Source of the DNA: Azospirillum sp. TSH100
GTDB taxonomy: Bacteria; Pseudomonadota; Alphaproteobacteria; Azospirillales; Azospirillaceae
Length of the DNA: 64,000 bases
Direction: 5' to 3'
Assembly: GCF_004923295.1 (NCBI RefSeq)
Contig: NZ_CP039640.1
Location: 1-64,000, forward strand
Both the position numbers and the translations under genes were made by a program. Below, one piece after another: positions 44,956 through 54,041 of this stretch. The notes beneath the pieces were generated by a model. That model saw only the letters and a list, made by a program, of their open reading frames with translations. It was not told the DNA's origin and did no database searches. How positions within the stretch are numbered: position 1 is the first letter of the stretch; each line of letters starts with the position of its first letter.

Positions 44956-46179
44956 CTATTGAACCGGCCGCTTTCCCGCCGCGGTCTGGGGCCGGCGCAT
45001 GGACAGGGCGGTCAGGAAGCCGGCGGTGGCGGCGGCCCCGCCCAGCAGGAAGACGCTGCCATAGCCGGCGCGGTCGGCGAGCAGCCCGGCCACCGGGCCG
45101 GTCAGGCCATAGGCCACGTCCTGGAAGGCGGCGAAGGCGCCGAGCGCCGTCGCCCGCAGATGCGGCTGCACCAGATGCACCACCTCCCGGCCCATGGCGG
45201 GGAAGACCAGGGAGCAGCCGAGCCCGGTCAGGAAGGCGCCGGCCAGGGCCAGCGTCGGATCGCCGGCGCTCCAGACCAGCAGCTGGCCGACCGCCTCGAC
45301 CGCCAGCGACCCCATCGCCACCGGCAGGCCGCCGATGTGGTCCGGCAGATGGCCGAAGGCGAAGCGGACGAGGACGAAGCCGACCCCGAAGGCGGTGAGC
45401 CCGAGCCCGGCGAACGGCCAGGATTCATGGACGAAGTGCAGCGTGAAGAAGGCGCCGATGGCGGCGAAGCCGATGCCCTGCAAACTGACGACGGCGCCGT
45501 GCAGCCAGATCCGGCCGAGCACGCTGCGGAAGGGCGGGCGCTTCGCCCCCGGATGCGCCGGAACCCCCGCCAGCGGCCGGATCGCCAGCAGCCCCAGCAC
45601 CGGCAGCAGGACGCCGACCGCCATGGTACCGGCGAAGCCGAGACTGTCCAGCAGCAGCAGACCCAGCGGGCCGCCTGCCGCGAAGGCGCCGTAGAGCGCC
45701 GCCCCGACCAGGGCCAGCACCTTGCCCGAGCGCTGCGGGCCGACGATGCCGATTCCCCAGGCGATCACGCCGACCCCGACGAGGCTTTCGCCCAGCCCGA
45801 TCAGCAGGCGCCCCGCCACCAGCACGGCGAAAGCCGCCCAAGGCAGATGTATCAGCAGCCCAGCGGCGAGCGAGACCAGCCCGCCGGCGATGTAGAACGC
45901 CAGCCCGCGGGCGACCGCCGGCTTGGCGCCGCCGCCGTCGACGAAATTGCCGGCGACGCTGCGGCTGAGGATGGTGGCGAGAAAGGCGCTGCCGACGGCC
46001 AGACCCGCCCAGAAATTGCTCATCCCCAAGGTTCCGGCCACGAACAGCGGCGTGACGGGAAGGGAAATGGCGACACAGAGATAGGAGACGAACAGGATGG
46101 CGGCCAGGATGAACAGGCGGCCCTGGGAGAAATCGTGTGACGGATCGCGAGAAGGATCGCGTGCCGGCTGGGAACTCAT
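44956..46179 (-). CDS. MFS transporter (YhhS-like efflux family)
   Basis: 407 residues from ATG at 46179, which has GGAG six bases upstream; a GTG at 46191 would leave no ribosome-binding site. Twelve hydrophobic helices are apparent, with the inter-helix motif SRSVAGNFVDGGGAKPAVAR replacing the usual MFS motif A. The general pattern is that of small-molecule exporters of the arabinose-efflux/YhhS class. The substrate is unknown. It stands alone, convergent with the large secreted protein. Confidence 0.88.
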   Translation of the reverse strand: MSSQPARDPSRDPSHDFSQGRLFILAAILFVSYLCVAISLPVTPLFVAGTLGMSNFWAGLAVGSAFLATILSRSVAGNFVDGGGAKPAVARGLAFYIAGGLVSLAAGLLIHLPWAAFAVLVAGRLLIGLGESLVGVGVIAWGIGIVGPQRSGKVLALVGAALYGAFAAGGPLGLLLLDSLGFAGTMAVGVLLPVLGLLAIRPLAGVPAHPGAKRPPFRSVLGRIWLHGAVVSLQGIGFAAIGAFFTLHFVHESWPFAGLGLTAFGVGFVLVRFAFGHLPDHIGGLPVAMGSLAVEAVGQLLVWSAGDPTLALAGAFLTGLGCSLVFPAMGREVVHLVQPHLRATALGAFAAFQDVAYGLTGPVAGLLADRAGYGSVFLLGGAAATAGFLTALSMRRPQTAAGKRPVQ

Positions 46180-46375
46180 GATGTGCTCCACACTGGTCCG
46201 CGGTCGGCAGGCGTCCGGACATCAGAACGCACTCCGACCGCTGAGGATCGTTGAGTGCGTTGATTGACGTTGAACGCTTACGGCCAGTGCGACTGACAAC
46301 GGTCAGACAGCTAACCGATCCGGCTGGGCAAGACAACCATGAAGGAAACGGGGGAATCGCCGCGGCCGTCTGCCG

Positions 46376-47518
46376 TCAGCGGGCCTTGCGGTCGGCCTTT
46401 GCCATGGAGGGCAGCGCCAGATCGATCACCAGCCGGTGGCCGCGGTCCTTGTCGGGGGCCAAGGTGGAGACGGCGAGCAGCCGGACGGCTTCGCCCTTGC
46501 CGTCCCCTTTGCCGTCGCTTCCGCTGTCCTCGTCGCTGAACAGCAGGCGGGTGCCGGTGCCGGCGCGCTCCGCCCGGTAGCCCAGCGCCGTCGCCGGCAG
46601 ACGACCGGCCGGCGGGGCCTGCCATTGCGTGCCGGGAAGCATCACCTCCAGCCGGCCGTCGGGACGGCGCACCGGCGTTTCGAAGCGCGGATCCTGGTCG
46701 AGGTCGAGCACGACGCGCAGCCCGTCGCCGCCGTTGGCGGTGCGGATGCGCTCCACGGTGCGGGACTGTGCCGGGCTCGCCACGGTCTGGATGCCGGCCG
46801 GCCGGGCCGGCGCGTCGGGGACCGGCTTGACGCCGGGACGCAGGAACTCCACCGCCGGTTCCGTCCGCGGGGCGGGGACGGCGTCCTGCGGTTCGGGCTT
46901 CGCCGCCGGCAGCGGGGCAGCAGGGACGGAGGCGGAAGTGGGAGCAGAGGCCGGAACCGTCTTGCCCGGAGCCGCCTGGAAGGGAGTCGGTTGGGCTGCG
47001 GTCGGTTGGGCTGCCGGCGGCACCTCTGCCGGCGGGCTTTCGGCGGGCTGCGCTTCCGCCGGTTTCTTGACCTGCTCCACGAAGCCGCCGCGGCGGCCCT
47101 CCGCCCGGCCCTGCTGGACATAATGGGCATAGCCGCTGGAGACCTGCCCGCTGCGGACGGCGGCGGCGACGTCGGGATTGGCGGCCAGATAGGCGCGCTC
47201 CCGCCAGCCGGTCGGCTGGGCCGTGGTGGTGTCGACGTCCGCGGGGCGGCGCCAGCTGGACAGCAGCGACGGCATCGACCCGTACAGCCCCAGACCCTCC
47301 ACCGCCAGCGACAGCCAGAAGGGCGTCAGCAGCAGGATCAGAAGGCGCAGGAGCTGGGAGATCGGCGACAAGGCGGCTTTTGTCCGGCGTGTGGGAAAAC
47401 GGCGCCGGTCCCGCTGGTCCGGCTGTCCTGCATGCCTACTCCCAAGCACCGCACCGGGTCCAGGAAAAGGCGTTGGGGAAAAGCCATTGGGGGAAAGCCG
47501 CCGATCGGGATGGACCAT
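46376..47518 (-). CDS. Membrane-anchored AMIN-like protein with one HY/EGR repeat
   Basis: 380 residues. A basic cytoplasmic N-terminus is followed by one transmembrane helix (LLRLLILLLTPFWLSLAVEG, about 57-76). A single copy of the 40-residue repeat comes next (AYLAANPDVAAAV, then HYVQQGRAEGR). A long Pro/Ala-rich stretch suited to spanning the periplasm follows. The C-terminal beta-rich domain (LRVVLDLDQDPRFETP, LEVMLPGT) resembles AMIN domains, which bind peptidoglycan or the secretin/TonB periphery. It is divergent from type I secretion operon B. A role as a cell-envelope anchor or secretion accessory is inferred. The start is uncertain. Confidence 0.75.
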   Translation of the reverse strand: MVHPDRRLSPNGFSPTPFPGPGAVLGSRHAGQPDQRDRRRFPTRRTKAALSPISQLLRLLILLLTPFWLSLAVEGLGLYGSMPSLLSSWRRPADVDTTTAQPTGWRERAYLAANPDVAAAVRSGQVSSGYAHYVQQGRAEGRRGGFVEQVKKPAEAQPAESPPAEVPPAAQPTAAQPTPFQAAPGKTVPASAPTSASVPAAPLPAAKPEPQDAVPAPRTEPAVEFLRPGVKPVPDAPARPAGIQTVASPAQSRTVERIRTANGGDGLRVVLDLDQDPRFETPVRRPDGRLEVMLPGTQWQAPPAGRLPATALGYRAERAGTGTRLLFSDEDSGSDGKGDGKGEAVRLLAVSTLAPDKDRGHRLVIDLALPSMAKADRKAR

Positions 47519-47688
47519 CGGGGAGACCGCGGAAGACGCTCTGACGAACGTTCGGTCCTCTCCCTTCGAACACCAACGATGCGGGGTACCCCATCGTTCG
47601 GGTGGCCGTGGGGGGACGCGATGCTCACCTTCGATTGGCCGCGGCCGTCCGGCGGCACCCCTTAGAGTTTCGGAACCGGGAAGCCTTC

Positions 47689-49950
47689 ATGGAACAGATG
47701 CGAGACGGGTCGCCGCCCGATCCGGCGCGGGACCCTTCCTCCCCTCCCCCAGGCGCCCAAACCGGCCCAAATCCTGGCCCCAATGCTGGCCCCCGTCTCG
47801 ATCCCGGCATCGCCGGGCTGGTGTCGGCGCTGCGCATCCTCGGCATTCCGGCCGATTATGATGGCGTGCGCCATGCCTGCGGCGGCGAATCCCCCGACCT
47901 GACCGGGCTGGTCCGCCAGGCCCACCGGCTGGGCGCCAAGGCCCGCGTGGTCAAGACCAAGTGGGAGCGGCTGGAGCGTACGCCGCTGCCGGCCTTGGTC
48001 CCCGGTCCCGATGGCGGTTTCCTGGTGCTGGCCAAGGCCGGCGGCGACCGCGTGCTGGTGCATGACGCGGCGACCAACCAGACCCGCATCCTCGACCGCG
48101 AGGCCTTCGAGCCCTTGTGGACCGGCCGGCTGATCTGCCTGGGGCGCAAGGGCACGCTGGGCATGGGCCAGCCGCGCTTCGACGCCCGCTGGTTCGGGGC
48201 GGTCGCCTGGAAATACCGCGGCATCCTGGGCGAGGTTCTGCTCGCCTCCTTCTTCATCCAGCTGTTCGCGCTGGTGACGCCGCTGTTCTTCCAGGTGGTG
48301 GTCGACAAGGTGGTGGTGCACCGCAGCCTGGGCACGCTCGACGTGCTGATGGCCGGCATGCTGGCGGTCATCCTGTTCGAGGCGGTGCTGGGCGGCCTGC
48401 GCACCTACACCTTCGCCCACACCGCCAACCGGCTGGACGTGGAGCTGGGGGCCAAGCTGTACCAGCGGCTGCTGTCGCTCCCCATGGGCTATTTCGCGGC
48501 GCGCCGGGTCGGCGACAGCGTCGCCCGCGTGCGCGAGCTGGAGACGATCCGCAACTTCATGACCAGCTCCACCATCACGCTGGTGCTGGATCTGCTGTTC
48601 ACCGTGGTCTTCCTCGGCGTCATGCTGGTCTACAGCCCGATGCTGACGGCGATCGTCGCGGCCTCCTTCCCCGTCTACGTCGCCATCAGCCTGGTGGCGA
48701 CGCCGATCCTGCGCCGCCGGCTGGACGAGAAATTCGCCCGCGGCGCCGAGAACCACAGCTTCCTGGTCGAGACGGTGTCGAGCATCGAGACGGTCAAGGC
48801 CATGGCGGTCGAACCGCGCATGCAGCGCCGCTGGGAGGACCAGCTGTCCGGCTATGTCCGCGCCGGTTTCCGCGCCGGCAACCTGAACAACGTCGCCAGC
48901 CAGTCGGTGCAGTTCGTCTCCAAGATCTCGACCATGCTGGTGCTGTGGCTGGGGGCGAAGCTGGTGATCGAGGGCAGCCTGACGGTGGGCGAGCTGGTGG
49001 CCTTCAACATGTTCGCCGGCCGCGTCGTCCAGCCGGTGCTGCGCATCGCCCAGCTGTGGCAGGATTTCCAGCAGGTGCGGCTGTCGATGCACCGCATCGG
49101 CGACATCCTGAACACCGCGCCCGAACCGTTGCAGAGCGCCGGCCGCGCCGCCATGCCGGCGATCCGGGGCGACCTGACCTTCGACCACGTCACCTTCCGC
49201 TACCGCCATGACGGGCCGGAGACGCTGAGCGACGTGTCGCTGCATGTCCCGGCCGGTCAGGCGGTCGGCATCGTCGGCACGTCCGGCTCGGGCAAGAGCA
49301 CGCTGGCCAAGCTGCTCCAGCGCTTCCATGTGCCGGAGCGCGGGCGGGTGATGGTGGACGGGACCGACCTCTCCACCGCCGACGCGGTGTGGCTGCGCCG
49401 GCAGATCGGCGTCGTGCTGCAGGACAATGTCCTGTTCTCGGGCACCATCCGCGAGAACATCGCGCTGACCGACCCGACCATGGACATGGCCCGCGTCGTC
49501 GCCGCGGCGAAGCTGGCCGGCGCCCACGACTTCGTCGTCGAGCTGCCCGACGGCTACGACACCGTGGTGGGGGAGCGCGGCGCCAGCCTGTCCGGCGGGC
49601 AGCGGCAGCGCATCGCCATCGCCCGCGCGCTGGTCACCAACCCGCGCATCCTGATCTTCGATGAGGCGACCAGCGCCCTCGACCATGAATCGGAACGGAT
49701 CATCCAGGCGAACATGCGCCGCATCTGCGCCGGCCGCACGGTGCTGATCATCGCCCACCGCCTGTCCACCGTCGCCATCGCCGACCGCATCGTCACCGTC
49801 GAGCGCGGCCGCGTCGTCGAGGACGGCGCGCCCGACGAGCTTCTGCGCCGTGGCGGCCGGTACGCGACGCTGTTCCGCGGCCAGATGGGGCAGCTGCCGG
49901 GCAGCGCTCCGCCCACGGATGGGCTGATCGAACAGCGGGCCGCGGGCTGA
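47689..49950 (+). CDS. Type I secretion ABC transporter with C39-like domain (operon B)
   Basis: 753 residues from ATG at 47689. A Pro-rich start is followed by a degenerate C39-like domain (about 35-150) without the catalytic Cys motif, then six transmembrane helices. The ATPase has Walker A GTSGSGKST (530-538), LSGGQ (634-638), ILIFDE (654-659) and switch His690. This is the HlyB/LapB-type exporter of large unfolded proteins. HlyD follows six bases later. The nearby RTX and DUF4347 proteins are its most likely cargo. Confidence 0.95.
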   Translation: MEQMRDGSPPDPARDPSSPPPGAQTGPNPGPNAGPRLDPGIAGLVSALRILGIPADYDGVRHACGGESPDLTGLVRQAHRLGAKARVVKTKWERLERTPLPALVPGPDGGFLVLAKAGGDRVLVHDAATNQTRILDREAFEPLWTGRLICLGRKGTLGMGQPRFDARWFGAVAWKYRGILGEVLLASFFIQLFALVTPLFFQVVVDKVVVHRSLGTLDVLMAGMLAVILFEAVLGGLRTYTFAHTANRLDVELGAKLYQRLLSLPMGYFAARRVGDSVARVRELETIRNFMTSSTITLVLDLLFTVVFLGVMLVYSPMLTAIVAASFPVYVAISLVATPILRRRLDEKFARGAENHSFLVETVSSIETVKAMAVEPRMQRRWEDQLSGYVRAGFRAGNLNNVASQSVQFVSKISTMLVLWLGAKLVIEGSLTVGELVAFNMFAGRVVQPVLRIAQLWQDFQQVRLSMHRIGDILNTAPEPLQSAGRAAMPAIRGDLTFDHVTFRYRHDGPETLSDVSLHVPAGQAVGIVGTSGSGKSTLAKLLQRFHVPERGRVMVDGTDLSTADAVWLRRQIGVVLQDNVLFSGTIRENIALTDPTMDMARVVAAAKLAGAHDFVVELPDGYDTVVGERGASLSGGQRQRIAIARALVTNPRILIFDEATSALDHESERIIQANMRRICAGRTVLIIAHRLSTVAIADRIVTVERGRVVEDGAPDELLRRGGRYATLFRGQMGQLPGSAPPTDGLIEQRAAG

Positions 49951-49955
49951 GGGGA

Positions 49956-51473
49956 ATGAACGCCATGAGTAAGACGACCGCCGCGGTGAAGACCACCCCT
50001 GCCACCTCCGCTCCGATCCCTCCTGGGGTCAAGCCGCCCGCCAACGCGCCGGGCACCCCCGGCGGGCCGCGCCCGCCAACTCGGCCGCAGAAGCGGCGGC
50101 GCGACGAGATGGATTTCCTGCCCGACGCGCTGGAGATCCTGGAGCGTCCGCCCTCCCCCACCGCGCGTATCTTCACCGGGGTCATCATGCTGGCCTTCAC
50201 CGCGGCCTGCGCCTGGGCCTGGTTCGGCCATGTCGACGTGGTGGCGGTGGCCCAGGGCCGGGTGGTGCCGAGCGGCCGGACCAAGACCATCCAGCCGATG
50301 CAGACCGGCGTCGTCCGCGCCATCGCCGTCGAGGACGGCCAGCTGGTCAAGGCCGGCCAGACCCTGATCGAACTCGACCCGACCGAGGCCGCCGCCGACC
50401 GCGGCCGCATCCGCTCCGACCTGTCGGCGGCGCAGGCCGAGGCGGCGCGGCTGCGGGCGGCGCTGGAGCTGGTGAACGGCAACCCGGACGCCCCCCCGGA
50501 TGGCAGGTTCGCCGCACCGGCCGGCCTGTCGCCCGAACTGGCGCGGATGCAGGGCCAGCTCCTCGCCAGCCAGATCGCCGAGCAGCGCGCCAAGCTGGCG
50601 GCCCTCGACCGCGAGCAGGCCCGTCGCGAGGCCGACCGCGCCACCGTGGTGCAGACCATCGCCAAGCTGAACGCCACCCTGCCGCTGATCCGCGAACGGG
50701 CGGAGGCGCTGTACGACCTGTCGAAGCGCGGCACCTCGTCCCGCTTCCAGTATCTCCAGCTCCAGCAGGATCTGGTCGGGCAGGAGCAGGAGCTTCTGGT
50801 CCAGAAGATCAAGCTGACGGAGGCCGACGCCTCCATCGCCGCCACCGCCGAGCAGCGCCGCCAGACCGAGGCGGAGTTCCGCCGCCAGCTCTACACCAGC
50901 CTCGCCGAGGCCGAGCGCAAGGCCGCCTCGCTGGAGCAGGAGCTTGCCAAGGCCGAGCAGCAGGTCGACCTCCTGCGGCTGACCGCGCCGGTGGACGGCT
51001 ATGTCCAGCAGCTGGCCGTGCATACGGTGGGCGGCGTGGTGACCACCGCCCAGCCGGTGATGGTCATCGTGCCCGAGGACAGCCGGCTGGAGGTCGAGGC
51101 CTTCATCCCCAACAAGGACATCGGCTTCGTCCAGACCGGCCAGGTGGCGGAGGTGAAGGTGGAGGCCTTCTCCTTCACCAAATACGGGCTGATCCCCGGC
51201 CGCGTCGCCTCGCTGTCCAGCGACGCCGTGCAACAGCAGCAGCAGGCCGACAAGGGGACGGACAAGAGCGCGGCGAAGACGCCGGAGGCAGGGTCGGTCT
51301 ATGCCGCCCGCATCGCGCTGGACCGCGACACGCTGGACGTCGACGGCAGGCAGACCCGGCTGCAGCCGGGCATGACGGTCAGTGCCGAGATCAAGACCGG
51401 CCGCCGCCGCATCGCCGACTATCTGCTCTCTCCCCTCTCGCGCAGCGCCCAGGAGGCCATGCACGAGCGGTGA
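49956..51473 (+). CDS. HlyD-family type I secretion membrane fusion protein (operon B)
   Basis: 505 residues. A Pro-rich cytoplasmic N-terminus is followed by a transmembrane helix (ARIFTGVIMLAFTAACAWAW, about 69-88). The lipoyl half-motif GRVVPSGRTKTIQPMQTGVV is typical of HlyD. A periplasmic coiled coil with a second lipoyl half (DGYVQQLAVHTVGGVVTTAQ) and a beta-barrel then follow. It joins the ABC transporter to an outer-membrane channel. It forms a two-gene operon with the transporter; the TolC partner must be elsewhere. Confidence 0.95.
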   Translation: MNAMSKTTAAVKTTPATSAPIPPGVKPPANAPGTPGGPRPPTRPQKRRRDEMDFLPDALEILERPPSPTARIFTGVIMLAFTAACAWAWFGHVDVVAVAQGRVVPSGRTKTIQPMQTGVVRAIAVEDGQLVKAGQTLIELDPTEAAADRGRIRSDLSAAQAEAARLRAALELVNGNPDAPPDGRFAAPAGLSPELARMQGQLLASQIAEQRAKLAALDREQARREADRATVVQTIAKLNATLPLIRERAEALYDLSKRGTSSRFQYLQLQQDLVGQEQELLVQKIKLTEADASIAATAEQRRQTEAEFRRQLYTSLAEAERKAASLEQELAKAEQQVDLLRLTAPVDGYVQQLAVHTVGGVVTTAQPVMVIVPEDSRLEVEAFIPNKDIGFVQTGQVAEVKVEAFSFTKYGLIPGRVASLSSDAVQQQQQADKGTDKSAAKTPEAGSVYAARIALDRDTLDVDGRQTRLQPGMTVSAEIKTGRRRIADYLLSPLSRSAQEAMHER

Positions 51474-51495
51474 GGCCGGCCGCTATGGGCGCCTG

Positions 51496-52422
51496 TCACT
51501 GGTGCAGGAACTCCGCGAGCATCGGCCGCAGGGCGCCGGTCCGCAGCAGGGTGGTGATGACCGCATGGTCGGCCACATCCGGCAGGATGCGGTGGTCGAT
51601 GCCGGGAAGGTCGGACAGTTCGGCGGCGGAGCGCAGATCGGCCGTGTTGCCGCCGCCGCAGACGATGGTGGCCGGCGGGTGCCGTGGCCGGCTGCGATAG
51701 AGGCGGCGCAGGTCGACCTCCTCCTCGCCGACCGGCCGGCCGAGCGCCCTGGCGATCCGCTCCAGCGGCCGGGGCCCTCTGGCCTGCCGGATCATCGGAG
51801 AGAAGGCGAGGATGGCGCGGGCGTCCAGCTCCAGCCCATAGCGCAGCGCCCCATAGCCGCCGGTGGACTGGCCGAGGCAGTAGAGCCGCTGCGTGCCGAA
51901 CCCCGCGCACAGCCGGCGCAGCAGCTCCAGCGTGGCGTCCAGCCCGGTCCAGCGTCCGCCGATCCCGCCGAGATAGAAGCTGTCGGCCGGATCGAACAGG
52001 TAGATGATGTTGACCCCGAACGGCTCCAGGATCCGCTGCATCAGATAGACCGACACCGACAGCCGTCTGGCCCGTCCGGTGAAGGCGATCAGGGTGGTCG
52101 CCGAGTTGGCCGGAGCCATCCAGTAATTCCCGGCATCCGCATCCCGCGCCAGCCGGGCCGGGATGGCGCCGGCCCCGGTCAGGTCGCAGTCCCACAGGGC
52201 CCGGCACAGCAGGACCAGCTGGTCGGCGCGCCCGGCGGTTTCCGGGATGCCGCGCAGGGCCTCGACATGGGGCAGGGTCCAATGCACGACGCCGCTCTGG
52301 ATCAGGATCTGGCAGGCGTGCAGGCGCTGTTCGGCGCCGGTCGCCGGGTCCGCCAGGGCGGCCAGCGACCAGGAGGGCGGCTGGTTGAGCGCGTGGACCC
52401 AGCCCGGGATGTCCGTTGCCAT
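51496..52422 (-). CDS. Alpha/beta hydrolase-like protein in an ACP operon
   Basis: 308 residues from ATG at 52422, which overlaps the ACP stop by one base (TGATG). A nucleophile elbow GQSTGGYGALRYG with Ser186 marks the alpha/beta hydrolase fold. TTLIAFTGRARR and NIIYLFDP are strands before it, and a candidate His lies in DHRILPDVADHAV near the C-terminus. The N-terminal 100 residues are helical and unassigned. With an ACP and an ATP-grasp enzyme it could act as a thioesterase or acyltransferase releasing an ACP-bound product (inference). Confidence 0.75.
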   Translation of the reverse strand: MATDIPGWVHALNQPPSWSLAALADPATGAEQRLHACQILIQSGVVHWTLPHVEALRGIPETAGRADQLVLLCRALWDCDLTGAGAIPARLARDADAGNYWMAPANSATTLIAFTGRARRLSVSVYLMQRILEPFGVNIIYLFDPADSFYLGGIGGRWTGLDATLELLRRLCAGFGTQRLYCLGQSTGGYGALRYGLELDARAILAFSPMIRQARGPRPLERIARALGRPVGEEEVDLRRLYRSRPRHPPATIVCGGGNTADLRSAAELSDLPGIDHRILPDVADHAVITTLLRTGALRPMLAEFLHQ

Positions 52423-52730
52423 CACACCGGCGTCAGGCGGGATGCCGGCGGCGCGCCTGCCGGACCGGCGGCGATGGCCGTAGCGATGGCGGCCACCGTG
52501 ATGGTGGTGTCCAGGAAGGTTTCCGGATGCAGGACGATGCCGAACGCCTTCTCCATCTCCAGCGCCATTTCGACCGCGTCCACGGAATCGAGGTCGTAGA
52601 CGGCCAGGGGCTGTCCGGGATCCAGGCGGTCGGCCGCCTCGCCGCAGATCGTCGCCAGATAGGCCATCATCCAGCGTTGCAGGGAGTCGCGGTCCGGATT
52701 GTCATGGTCGGGGGCTGCGGTTGCGGTCAT
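52422..52730 (-). CDS. Acyl carrier protein
   Basis: 102 residues. The phosphopantetheine attachment motif is DLDSVDAVEM with Ser49, matching the usual D-S-[LV] core of carrier proteins. The surrounding helices (SLQRWMMAYLATICG, ALEMEKAFGIVLHPE) fit the four-helix carrier fold; the N- and C-terminal tails are low complexity. It lies between an ATP-grasp enzyme (seven bases upstream) and a hydrolase (one-base overlap). There are no fatty-acid synthase genes nearby, so it is a dedicated carrier for a specialised pathway. Confidence 0.88.
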   Translation of the reverse strand: MTATAAPDHDNPDRDSLQRWMMAYLATICGEAADRLDPGQPLAVYDLDSVDAVEMALEMEKAFGIVLHPETFLDTTITVAAIATAIAAGPAGAPPASRLTPV

Positions 52731-52737
52731 CGGTCGC

Positions 52738-53847
52738 TCAGTTGGCAGGCATGGAGTGGGTGGATGCGGGGACGGACGCCGGAGGAGACGCCGGAACCGG
52801 GGCGAAGCCGCGCTCCATCGCGTCCAGGATCGCCCCGGACACGTCCTGCGCTTCGCCCCGCCAGGGAAAATGATACGGCGTCAGGCCGGGATTCCGGTTC
52901 ATTTCGAGAATCCAGTAATTGCCGTGCCGCGCCGGCGCCGCCGGGTCCCGGATCATCACGTCGACCGCGGTCAGGTTCAGGCCGGGCACCGCGTTGCAGG
53001 CCGCCGCGAGCACGTCCAGATAGGACGGGTGCAGATCCGCCCGGCAGCCGAGGCTGTCGGCACCGGTGGCGCCGTTGGAGGTGCCGCGCAGGAAGACCCG
53101 CTCCGCCGCCGCCGGCACATCGTCCAGGCTGCGGCCGGTCATCGCCAGGAAATCGCGAAGATCCTCGTCGACCACGATGTTGGAATGGCCGGGCACCGCC
53201 CGCCGGTCGCGCAGGGCGTTCTTGGCCTCGATCAGGTTGGCGATGGTGGCGCTGCCGTCGCCGACGACGCTGGCCGGGCGGCTCAGCTTGACCGCCACCA
53301 CCCGCGGCCGCACGAAGAAGAAGCGGATCAACTGTCCGCTTACGCTTTCCTCGACCAGGATCTTCTGGTGCCGGGCGGCGACCCGCCGGACCGCGCTTTC
53401 ATAGCGCGCGCGGTCGGCAATGGCCGGGAAGACCAGCTCCCCCTTGGTGCCCTGGTTGGGCTTGACGCAGACCGGCCCGGCGAAGCTGCTGAAGGCGTCG
53501 AGCGCCGCCGACAGGTCGCCGCGGCGGAAGACCCGGCCGGCCGGCGTGCCGAAGCCGCGCGCGTCGAGAAAATCCTTGGCCCGCTGCTTGTCGCGGATGA
53601 GAAGGGTGGCCTCCTCGTTGATGTGCAGGCCGAGGCCGCGCCAGGGATCGCTCCCCTTCAGCAGAAGCATGCCGGAGGCGAACAGATATTCCCGCCCACC
53701 GGCGGCAAGGGCGAGCCAGCGGGACGGAAAGGGATGGAACCGGCTGTAGACCCCGTCGACATAGCGGGTGGCGATCCCGCGGGCGCGGGCGGCGGTGCCG
53801 AGGCAGATCGCGTGATAATCGTCCGGTGAATCGGTCTGGTCGTCCAT
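52738..53847 (-). CDS. ATP-grasp ligase, cyanophycin-synthetase-like fold
   Basis: 369 residues. The ATP-grasp pattern is visible: the lid Lys in GPVCVKPNQGTKGE, KILVEESVSGQLIRFFFV, VVGDGSATIANLIEAKN and the metal-site Glu/Asn in YWILEMNRNPGLTPYHF. The VVGDG and LRGTSNGATGADSL segments resemble cyanophycin synthetase and glutathione-synthetase fusions. The family activates a carboxylate as acyl-phosphate and joins it to an amine or thiol. It is first in an operon with an ACP and a hydrolase, so it could load an amino acid onto the carrier or condense a carrier-bound product. Substrate unknown. Confidence 0.83.
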   Translation of the reverse strand: MDDQTDSPDDYHAICLGTAARARGIATRYVDGVYSRFHPFPSRWLALAAGGREYLFASGMLLLKGSDPWRGLGLHINEEATLLIRDKQRAKDFLDARGFGTPAGRVFRRGDLSAALDAFSSFAGPVCVKPNQGTKGELVFPAIADRARYESAVRRVAARHQKILVEESVSGQLIRFFFVRPRVVAVKLSRPASVVGDGSATIANLIEAKNALRDRRAVPGHSNIVVDEDLRDFLAMTGRSLDDVPAAAERVFLRGTSNGATGADSLGCRADLHPSYLDVLAAACNAVPGLNLTAVDVMIRDPAAPARHGNYWILEMNRNPGLTPYHFPWRGEAQDVSGAILDAMERGFAPVPASPPASVPASTHSMPAN

Positions 53848-54041
53848 GGTCCACTCGATCGAAGCGCCGTGCCTGACAGCATAGGTTCACGCCAAAAGAA
53901 ACAATTTCCGTCACAACGTTACAATTGGCAAAATAATGAAACTTCTCATGGAATCTGTTTTTCCGAAAAATGTCCGATAGCATAAGGTCATAATCCGGTC
54001 AATCCGATGATCACCCTTGGTAGAGACAGTATCGGCCCGAT
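53848..54041. promoter_or_regulatory. Divergent promoter region between two ATP-grasp genes
   Basis: 194 bases between divergent starts, with an AT-rich core at about 53890-53970. It must carry promoters for both directions. No operator is clear. The shared control region supports joint regulation of the two ligases. Confidence 0.45.
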
